Both the position numbers and the translations under genes were made by a program. From Actinomycetes bacterium (GTDB lineage Bacteria > Actinomycetota > Acidimicrobiia > Acidimicrobiales > Ilumatobacteraceae): 64,000 nucleotides of DNA. The DNA is taken from the NCBI GenBank assembly GCA_014190235.1, contig BJGC01000002.1, forward strand, positions 62,001-126,000, written 5' to 3'. Positions 57,503 through 64,000 of this stretch are shown here, in pieces. Under the pieces are notes generated by a model that made no database searches, was not told the DNA's origin, and was given only the letters and a program-made list of their open reading frames with translations. Each line of letters begins with the position of its first letter. The first letter of the stretch is position 1.

Positions 57503-59235
57503 GCTGCCCCCTCATCAATGCTTAGTTGGGACGCAACAATTTCTTGATAGGTCTGGCATGTGGCCATAAGTTCATCATGAGAGCCAAGCCCCATCACGAG
57601 ACCGTCTTCTAGAACCATGATCTGTTGTGCATTGCGAATTGTTGACACACGCTGCGCCACCACGACAACTATTGACTCAGAAACATAGGGAATCATGGCA
57701 GACCGCAAACGAGCATCAGTCGCTAGATCAAGAGCCGAAAATGAATCATCAAATAGATAGATTTCAGGTCGATGCACAAGGGCACGCGCTATTGCTAATC
57801 GCTGTCGCTGTCCTCCCGAGACGTTGGCCCCACCTTGAGAAATTGGTGCGTTCAGCCCACCTGGCATTTGTTCGACAAAATCCGCTGCCTGAGCAATGTG
57901 CAATGCCTCCCACATCTCTTCCTCCGTTGCATCGGGCTTGCCATAACGAAGGTTTGAGGCAACTGATCCGGAGAATAGATACGGCTTTTGCGGAATCACT
58001 CCGACTCGTGACCACAGTATGTGCGGCGCAAGTTTGCGCACATCAACTCCATCTACGTATACGACTCCTGTCGTGGCGTCTGTCAAACGGGGAATCAAGT
58101 TCATCAACGTTGTCTTACCTGACCCGGTGCTTCCGATAATTGCCAAAACTTCGCCAGCACGACACGTAACACTGACGTCATGCAACACTGGTTGAGCAGC
58201 CCCCGGATAACTAAATCCGACATGTTTGAGTTCAAGTGACGCGATATCTAACACTTGTGTAATGGGGTTTTTGGCTACCAGGATCGAGATCGGCGTGTTC
58301 AGGACTTCTTGAATTCGTTCGGCACTCACAGTCGCTCTTGGCAACAGTGCAGCCATAAAAGTTGCCATCATGACCGCCATCAAGATCTGAATGAGATATG
58401 TCAAAAAGGCAATCATTGAACCAACCGAAATCGAACCATCGGCAATTCTGTTGGAACCTATCCACAACACGGCGACACTAGAGATATTTACTACAACGTT
58501 GACGATCGGAAACATCAAGGCCATAAGACGACCTGATCGAAGTGCCGTGTCAGTTAGCAATTCATTACCGTGAGCAAAACGTTCAGACTCTTGTGGCTCG
58601 CGAACAAATGCGCGCACAACCCTTACTCCCGTGAGCTGTTCACGCAACATCTGATTTATGCGATCAATCCGCTCTTGCATCAAACGAAATTGGGGAACCA
58701 TTCGCACCAGCACTATTCCTAAAATGACAACGAGTAGCGGGATCGCCACAACAAGGATCCACGAGAGGCCGACATCTTGATTAAGGGCAAGAATAAAACC
58801 GCCGATAGCGGTGATTGGTGCGGCTACCAACATCGTGCATGTTGTCAGGACAAGCATTTGCACCTGTGCAACGTCATTGGTGATACGTGTGATGAGTGAT
58901 GGCGCTCCAAAATGAGTCATCTCTTGTGCGGAGAAGTCATTGACTTGATGGAAGAGTCCCGCTCGAACATCGCGTCCGAATCCCATCGACGCCCGTGATC
59001 CAAAATATACGGCGGCAATAGCGAAAACGACTTGCACACAAGTGATGCCGAGCATCACTGCCCCGACGCGCCAGATGTATCCCGTGTCACCGAGTGCAAC
59101 GCCTCGATTAATAATGTCGGCGTTTAATGTTGGCAAAAAAAGCGCAGCGAGCGTCTGCACTGTCTGAAACACGAGCACCCACGACAACAGCGACCAATAC
59201 CGTCCAAGATATGTCTTGAGAAGATCGCGCAGCAT
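57499..59235 (-). CDS. ABC exporter half, degenerate ATP site (NBD1-type), 578 aa
   Basis: The membrane domain and ATPase have Walker A IGSTGSGKTTLMNLI, canonical signature NVSGGQRQRLAIARA, but Walker B IYLFDDSFSALD with Asp where the catalytic Glu should be, and a Gln in the H-loop (VVAQRVSTI). This is the usual pattern of the non-hydrolysing half in heterodimeric exporters. First gene of the pair. Confidence 0.92.
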   Translation of the reverse strand: MLRDLLKTYLGRYWSLLSWVLVFQTVQTLAALFLPTLNADIINRGVALGDTGYIWRVGAVMLGITCVQVVFAIAAVYFGSRASMGFGRDVRAGLFHQVNDFSAQEMTHFGAPSLITRITNDVAQVQMLVLTTCTMLVAAPITAIGGFILALNQDVGLSWILVVAIPLLVVILGIVLVRMVPQFRLMQERIDRINQMLREQLTGVRVVRAFVREPQESERFAHGNELLTDTALRSGRLMALMFPIVNVVVNISSVAVLWIGSNRIADGSISVGSMIAFLTYLIQILMAVMMATFMAALLPRATVSAERIQEVLNTPISILVAKNPITQVLDIASLELKHVGFSYPGAAQPVLHDVSVTCRAGEVLAIIGSTGSGKTTLMNLIPRLTDATTGVVYVDGVDVRKLAPHILWSRVGVIPQKPYLFSGSVASNLRYGKPDATEEEMWEALHIAQAADFVEQMPGGLNAPISQGGANVSGGQRQRLAIARALVHRPEIYLFDDSFSALDLATDARLRSAMIPYVSESIVVVVAQRVSTIRNAQQIMVLEDGLVMGLGSHDELMATCQTYQEIVASQLSIDEGAA

Positions 59236-59245
59236 CCGAGGACTA

Positions 59246-60724
59246 CTACTCAGTTATCGCAAAAGCACGAGTGAACTGCATGACACCGTCATCTAAAGGA
59301 GCCTTTCGAAACATCTTTTTGTCCGCACCATAATTTTGTGGATTCACCCATGGTGCATGATCACCTTGCTTTGGCATCAGGTGCATTGTTCTTTCCATGT
59401 AGCCGGCTGAAAAACCATCGATCCATGATCGTGCTGACATCCCAAGATCTTGTTGGCGCAATTGTGGCGTGCACTGGTCGGTATTGGTTTTGGTCATATG
59501 GTTCAGCAAACGACACACATATTCACACGTCAAGTCAGAACGCAAAGTCCATGACGCATTGATATAGCCAAACGATGAAGCCATGTTGGGTACTCCGGAG
59601 TATGAGCAACCCTTGTATGTCCATGTTTGAGCGAAATCAATCGTTTCACCGTCGACGACAAAATCCATCTCGCCAAGTGTGACCATCTGTAGACCAGTCG
59701 CTGTCACAATGATGTCTGCGTCAAGATGCTGACCCGACGCAAGTTCGACTCCGGTTCGTGTAAATGTCGTAATCTGATCCGTCACGACAGAGGCTTTTCC
59801 GGTGCGAATTGACGTGAACAAATCGCTATTGGGAACCAGACACAGCCGTTGATCCCACGGGTTGTAACTGGGAGTGAAGTGCGTATCAACGTCATAATCA
59901 GGACCCAGTTCGGCACGAACTAATCCCAACAGCTGCTCTTTGATTTTTTCAGGTTCAGTACGAGTCTTTTTATAGACAATTTGTTGCATCGTGGTGTTTT
60001 TGAGGCGCGTCAATCGATACGCCATCTTTTGTGGCAAGAACTTGCGCAGTTTGTCAGCGATTGGGTCATTGTCCGGACGCGAAACGACATACGTGGGCGA
60101 ACGCTGCAGCATTGTTACATGACCTGCCGTGGCTGTCATCGCTGGCACCAATGTCATCGCCGTGGCTCCAGAACCAATCACTACAACTTTTTTTCCCGCG
60201 TACTCTAGGTTCTCTGGCCACTTTTGTGGATGAACAATGGTTCCTTCATACTTATCAATACCGGCGAACGCTGGTGTGTAGCCATTTTTGTAGCTGTAGT
60301 AGCCCGAGCACATAAAAAGAAAATTGCATGTCAATGCAACGTCTTGTCCTGTTGCGCTGTCTTGAGTGTGTACGGTCCATTGGGCATTGTTGCTCGACCA
60401 CTCCGCCCGAGAGACGAAATGACCAAAACGGATATGTCCACCAATGTTGTTCTCGCTCACCGTCTCACGCAGATACTCAAGAATTGCTGGCCCATCTGCA
60501 ATCGACTTTGCCGCCGTCCATGGTTTGAATCTGTAACCAAGCGTGTGCATATCGCTATCGGAGCGAACTCCGGGATACCGGAATAGATCCCATGTTCCGC
60601 CAAGATCTTGACGTCCTTCGAGAATCACGTATGTGCGATCAGGACACATCGTTTGTAAGTGGTATGCCGCCCCTATCCCCGATAGGCCCGCACCAACCAC
60701 TATCACATCAAAATCTTCGACCAT
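59246..60724 (-). CDS. Flavin-containing monooxygenase / Baeyer-Villiger-type, 492 aa
   Basis: FAD motif VVGAGLSGIGAAYHL, the BVMO-like fingerprint YEGTIVHPQKWPEN (first F is Y), NADPH motif VVIGSGATAMTLVPAM and the ATG motif IIVTATGL. The enzyme inserts oxygen into ketones or heteroatoms. ATG 60724 is preferred over TTG 60742. It lies 10 nt upstream of the ABC exporter on the same strand, so co-expression is probable. Confidence 0.9.
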   Translation of the reverse strand: MVEDFDVIVVGAGLSGIGAAYHLQTMCPDRTYVILEGRQDLGGTWDLFRYPGVRSDSDMHTLGYRFKPWTAAKSIADGPAILEYLRETVSENNIGGHIRFGHFVSRAEWSSNNAQWTVHTQDSATGQDVALTCNFLFMCSGYYSYKNGYTPAFAGIDKYEGTIVHPQKWPENLEYAGKKVVVIGSGATAMTLVPAMTATAGHVTMLQRSPTYVVSRPDNDPIADKLRKFLPQKMAYRLTRLKNTTMQQIVYKKTRTEPEKIKEQLLGLVRAELGPDYDVDTHFTPSYNPWDQRLCLVPNSDLFTSIRTGKASVVTDQITTFTRTGVELASGQHLDADIIVTATGLQMVTLGEMDFVVDGETIDFAQTWTYKGCSYSGVPNMASSFGYINASWTLRSDLTCEYVCRLLNHMTKTNTDQCTPQLRQQDLGMSARSWIDGFSAGYMERTMHLMPKQGDHAPWVNPQNYGADKKMFRKAPLDDGVMQFTRAFAITE

Positions 60725-60794
60725 ACACGTACTTTCTAACAAAAGAACACAACATGAATGACCTTAGTTGGCGCAAACAAAAAAGCACTTGTCG

Positions 60795-62534
60795 TCAGGC
60801 AACTGCTTGACCATGGCGAAGCAATTTGCCGGGTGTTGCCCCAGAACATTCACCGTCCTGGAAAGTAATTTCTCCGTTCACGATGGTCCATCGCCAACCT
60901 GTTGCCTTTTGAATCCGTCGCCATGCTCCGCCTGGCCAGTCATACACGCGCTCGGTAGGCAAAAGACCAAGTTCTTCGAGGTCGTAGACAACAATGTCTG
61001 CCGGTCGTCCGATTTCGATTGTTCCGCGATCCATGAGACCCGCCACTTGAGCCGTGTAGGCCGATAGTCGCCAGTGAGCCTCTTCAAGATCCATCACATT
61101 GTGGTCACGTACCCATGTGGCTAAGAACTCAGTGGGATAAGAACCAGTTGTCAAAAATTTCGTATGTGCTCCGCCATCTGAAAGCCCCGGAACAGAGTAC
61201 GGCGATGTCGCAATTTCTTTCATCACTGTTGGGTCGATATCCCTTGGTGTACTTTGCCACCCAGCGCGCAAGTCCGAAGCCAAAGAAATGTCCAACAGAG
61301 CATCAATCGGATGACATCCAAGACCCTCCGCAATTTCGGCGACCGAGTGGCCTTCCCATCGGCGTAACTCGGGATCGTCAACGGTCACATACGCAAGCAA
61401 AAGATCCGGCAATGAAACACCTAGCCGTTCTTCACGGTCTTCAGTGCCACCTCCAGCAAGTGGAGCCTTGCCACTCGCCCATTCTTCATGAAGTGCTGCA
61501 CGACGAATTGGATCACGCATCTTGTCCATTCGCTCTGGGATGGTTCCCATGGTGAGATCGCGCCATAGAGGTGACGAATCAAAAAGATTCCAGTCTTCAA
61601 GCGTGAACTCGTAGTTGATTGAACATGTCACTGCTTGTGCCACCACACGATTTCCGCGAGCGTTCGTTTGTGCCAACCACTCAATGACTTTTTTGTACGA
61701 CTGTGCTGGAGCACCATGTTGATCTGTCGTCGGGGCAAGCACATTGTAAATCACCGGGCGCCCGCTGTGAACAGCCAACATTTCAGCAGCGCCAGGATCA
61801 CCGATCATCTGGATACCACCTGTTCCGATTCGACCAAGCACCTCGGCCAAAAAGATCAGATCCTCTTGAGCCATCAGGTCTGTAATCATCGGCGTGCCAT
61901 CATGGTCGCGCTGAATAGAACCGCGTCCCAACAATTGTGCAGACCATCCACATGCCCCGGCACTCATCGCTTCTGTTAACAATCGCTCCACTTCGTTGCG
62001 TTCTGATGTCGTCATCGGTCGAGACTTTGCTTCTTCAACCGAGCCCATCACCCACACCAATAGTGGATTAATTCCGAGGAAGGACATGACGTTCACACCC
62101 TTTGGCGTGCGTGCAATCGAATCAAGAAACTCCGGATATGTCTCCCAGTCCCAGGGCATTCCTTGCGTCATGCATTCAATTGGAACAGCTTCGTTGCGCG
62201 CCATTGTCTGCATCGCGCGTACACGTTGCTCGGGTCGAACAGGAGCGAATCCAAACCCACAATTGCCTACCACAACACTTGTTACGCCGTGCCAACCAGA
62301 AATTGTGCACCACGGATCCCAAAAAATTTGCGAGTCATAGTGCGTGTGAAGGTCGACAACTCCGGGCGCCACCATTAGTCCATCTGCATCAATCTCGTGG
62401 AGCGCATCCCCCACGGCGATACGTCCAATGGAGACCACGACTCCGTCACGAATTGCGATATCGGCTCGATACCTTGGCGTTCGGCGACCATCAAGAATCG
62501 TCCCACCCCGAATAACAATGTCGTATTTCATCAT
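60795..62534 (-). CDS. D-aminoacylase-type amidohydrolase, 579 aa
   Basis: Opens with DIVIRGGTILDGRRTPRYRA and metal-binding VDLHTHYDSQIFWDP, then VGNCGFGFAPVRP, and ends with RPADIVVYDLEELG. This is the N-acyl-D-amino-acid deacylase family; members hydrolyse N-acyl D-amino acids or related cyclic amides. It follows, on the same strand, 70 nt upstream of the monooxygenase; divergent from tRNA-Gly. Confidence 0.9.
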   Translation of the reverse strand: MMKYDIVIRGGTILDGRRTPRYRADIAIRDGVVVSIGRIAVGDALHEIDADGLMVAPGVVDLHTHYDSQIFWDPWCTISGWHGVTSVVVGNCGFGFAPVRPEQRVRAMQTMARNEAVPIECMTQGMPWDWETYPEFLDSIARTPKGVNVMSFLGINPLLVWVMGSVEEAKSRPMTTSERNEVERLLTEAMSAGACGWSAQLLGRGSIQRDHDGTPMITDLMAQEDLIFLAEVLGRIGTGGIQMIGDPGAAEMLAVHSGRPVIYNVLAPTTDQHGAPAQSYKKVIEWLAQTNARGNRVVAQAVTCSINYEFTLEDWNLFDSSPLWRDLTMGTIPERMDKMRDPIRRAALHEEWASGKAPLAGGGTEDREERLGVSLPDLLLAYVTVDDPELRRWEGHSVAEIAEGLGCHPIDALLDISLASDLRAGWQSTPRDIDPTVMKEIATSPYSVPGLSDGGAHTKFLTTGSYPTEFLATWVRDHNVMDLEEAHWRLSAYTAQVAGLMDRGTIEIGRPADIVVYDLEELGLLPTERVYDWPGGAWRRIQKATGWRWTIVNGEITFQDGECSGATPGKLLRHGQAVA

Positions 62535-62578
62535 CGCACCCTACTCTTCATGGAACTTCGTCATAGAAAATTTAGACG

Positions 62579-62606
62579 TTGCGAGCTACGATCATCTTGC
62601 TAGAAT
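62579..62606 (+). promoter_or_regulatory. Putative promoter of tRNA-Gly(TCC)
   Basis: TTGCGA (62579-62584) and TAGAAT (62601-62606) are 16 nt apart; the -10 box differs from TATAAT at one base. The expected start is about 4 nt before the mature tRNA 5' end. Confidence 0.5.
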
Positions 62607-62616
62607 TACACCGTTC

Positions 62617-62688
62617 GCGGGTGTAGCTCAATGGCTAGAGTCCGAGTTTTCCAAACTCGTTATGAGGGTTCGATCCCCTTCACCCGCT
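62617..62688 (+). tRNA. tRNA-Gly (anticodon TCC)
   Basis: Acceptor GCGGGTG/CACCCGC with T73, D arm GCTC-AATGGCTA-GAGT, anticodon arm CGAGT-TTTCCAA-ACTCG, T arm GAGGG-TTCGATC-CCCTT. No CCA encoded. Confidence 0.95.
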
Positions 62689-62715
62689 CTCATTGAATTC
62701 ATCAACTTGTAGACG

Positions 62716-62741
62716 GCCAAGTCAGACGAGGCCTCGTTGGC
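62716..62741. terminator. Composite hairpin after tRNA-Gly
   Basis: A perfect 12-bp palindrome ACGAGGCCTCGT (62726-62737) is flanked by GCCA/TGGC (62716-62719, 62738-62741) with a one-sided 6-nt bulge. It sits in the 73 nt between the tRNA and a convergent gene. No T-run; a two-way terminator is the simplest guess. Confidence 0.4.
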
Positions 62742-62761
62742 AATGGCTTGCAACAAAAATG

Positions 62762-63739
62762 TTAGGTCGTGCGATACCGCATGATGTCATCAATTGTGAT
62801 GCTTGAGCCGGCGGCGATGCTGGCAGCCTGCACGGCCGGATCTGACAAGGGCGCCGTATCCATGTAGTCACATGCGTAGACCACTAGTCCATCAACTGTT
62901 CGACGCACGCTCGTGCCACGCGTGATCGCCACGCGAGTACCGTCGGGCTGCACTGCCATCTGCACCCATTCCTGCACCATTACTGAACCGTTATCTAACC
63001 GCGGACCAACTGGCACAAACTCCACGTTGCCGACTCGCGGCATAATGTCCAAGAGCCAATTGCTAATTTCTTCGCGACCGTGAAACACTCCAAAAATTGG
63101 ATCGTGATACACCGAGTCTGTGGGATGAAATGTGTTGGCATCGGCGGCAAAATCTGTCGTGCGCACAACCGTTGATGGCACTTCATGATTTATTGGCCAT
63201 TCAACAGTCGGATACGGGGGCAAGGGAGCCGCTTCAAGTCCTGAATCTGGAGGCGGCGGAATCCGAAACGGACCAGTGTCATACACATCGCACGCCCACG
63301 TGATCCATCCATTGCGATATCGACGCACGCTGACGCCTCGCGACAACGGAATCTTGTCATCGCCCATGTTGGCGAACATCTGCCATTCGTCCAACGTCGA
63401 AATGCCGTCTCCATCATCAAAAAAAACAGGTTCCGCTGTTGGAACAAAATCAATGAACTCAATCTCTGCCATCGTTGGAACGAGCCATGCGCGTATCTCA
63501 CGCTGCCCATGAAAGGCGCCGTAGATTGCATCAAAATAGAGTGATCCTGTTGGTGCCATAAAATCTGCCATCAGTTGAATACCGAGTCGTCCTATGTCGG
63601 GATGACCCAATGCAGCCAACATGCCCTCAGGACTGAGCCCACTCGCCTCAGGAACGAAACGCTCAATGTCGACCGACTTTCCAGCCATCTGCGAAACGTA
63701 TTCTTTGACAAATTTGTCGACATGCACTTCCATATCCAA
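62762..63739 (-). CDS. Tandem SnoaL/NTF2-like domain protein, 325 aa
   Basis: Two copies of an NTF2-like fold are seen: DFMAPTGSLYFDAIYGAFHG with GVSVRRYRNGWITWACDVYD in the first half, and NTFHPTDSVYHDPIFGVFHG with GTSVRRTVDGLVVYACDYMD in the second. Each half is roughly 140 residues. NTF2-like proteins are isomerases, hydratases or binders; function unknown here. It ends 73 nt from tRNA-Gly. Confidence 0.8.
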   Translation of the reverse strand: MDMEVHVDKFVKEYVSQMAGKSVDIERFVPEASGLSPEGMLAALGHPDIGRLGIQLMADFMAPTGSLYFDAIYGAFHGQREIRAWLVPTMAEIEFIDFVPTAEPVFFDDGDGISTLDEWQMFANMGDDKIPLSRGVSVRRYRNGWITWACDVYDTGPFRIPPPPDSGLEAAPLPPYPTVEWPINHEVPSTVVRTTDFAADANTFHPTDSVYHDPIFGVFHGREEISNWLLDIMPRVGNVEFVPVGPRLDNGSVMVQEWVQMAVQPDGTRVAITRGTSVRRTVDGLVVYACDYMDTAPLSDPAVQAASIAAGSSITIDDIMRYRTT

Positions 63740-63843
63740 TACCCCATTTCAGCTCGGACTCACTAAGAATAGCCATCGTCTCGTGTGAGAAGAACTCCTA
63801 CAAGCACTCACATCTGCGTTTGCCGAGTCTTTCATGCGTCACA

Positions 63844-64000
63844 ATGGTGTACATGGCCCTCGAAGATGACTTTCGCACCCCAGGAGATCTCGTCGTGCCC
63901 AATCCGTCTATGACATGGACATTTGCCCGCTCTGGCGGTGCGGGTGGACAACATGTCAACAAGACCTCGTCAAAGGCGATGTTGACAGTGGTCGTCAATG
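63844..64000 (+). CDS. arfB: ArfB-like peptidyl-tRNA hydrolase (partial)
   Basis: Only the first 52 codons are in the window. They include TFARSGGAGGQHVNKTSSKA, the GGQ loop and the following N-K-T-S-S-K of class I release factors and the rescue factor ArfB. The absence of long upstream domains points to ArfB rather than PrfA/B. Start either ATG 63844 or ATG 63853. Continues past the right edge. Confidence 0.8.
   Translation, partial: MVYMALEDDFRTPGDLVVPNPSMTWTFARSGGAGGQHVNKTSSKAMLTVVVN

Overview
The window looks like a chromosomal segment of a high-GC-lineage actinobacterium with only moderate GC, most plausibly Acidimicrobiia (freshwater or marine Ilumatobacteraceae-like). This is inferred from gene order and gene content; no marker-gene search was possible. 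The supporting signs are the syntenic block tig-clpP-clpX-folC-ndk-mreBCD-mrdA-rodA-rng-rplU-rpmA with obg-proB nearby, several enzymes of F420-linked families (two LLM oxidoreductases and a PPOX protein), a P450, a Baeyer-Villiger-type flavoprotein, CHK-type kinases and very dense packing with many 4-nt ATGA overlaps. I see no insertion sequence, prophage, plasmid gene or CRISPR array.

Layout. 1-3.4 kb: leftward three-gene unit (tiny membrane peptide, methyltransferase, membrane sulfatase-family enzyme cut by the window edge), preceded by a strong inverted repeat. 3.5-16.7 kb: accessory metabolism, namely a trans-sulfuration-type PLP enzyme, a lipid pair (acyltransferase plus DUF1295), a fused molybdenum hydroxylase with an LLM partner, a secreted Thr-rich protein, P450, AlkB, an alpha/beta hydrolase, tRNA-Gly(GCC), and an EamA transporter with small partners. 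16.7-20.6 kb: metX under an S-box-clan SAM riboswitch, then a lyase/acyl-CoA synthetase pair. 20.7-26.1 kb: a eukaryote-like SET/post-SET protein with a switch-like leader, and a tightly coupled kinase / GH38 alpha-mannosidase / DCC operon. 26.1-32.8 kb: SURF1, a MoxR-VWA-phosphatase-GMC operon, and MurJ.

32.8-50.2 kb is the core block: proB and obg, an inverted dgt, the ribosomal proteins L27/L21, RNase E/G, the whole rod-shape elongation set (RodA, PBP2, MreD, MreC, MreB), ndk, folC, clpX, clpP and trigger factor. Two oddities stand out here: MreC carries a Thr-rich insert of about 90 residues inside its barrel, and trigger factor ends in a (Asp-His)10 tail encoded by a perfect hexanucleotide repeat. 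50.2-64 kb returns to accessory genes: tRNA-Pro fused to a PPOX gene, a DEAD-box helicase with a structured leader, an LLM enzyme, an alpha-hydroxy-acid oxidase, a heterodimeric ABC exporter with one degenerate ATP site, a flavin monooxygenase, a D-aminoacylase-type amidohydrolase, tRNA-Gly(TCC), a tandem NTF2-like protein and the start of an ArfB-like rescue factor.

The most distinctive regulatory signals are three leaders whose sequence allows the ribosome-binding site to be paired or freed: metX (10-bp anti-SD helix), the SET gene (two mutually exclusive hairpins around the SD), and the small-peptide operon at 3.4 kb. All RNA structures were found by reading complementarity by eye and have not been folded or aligned.
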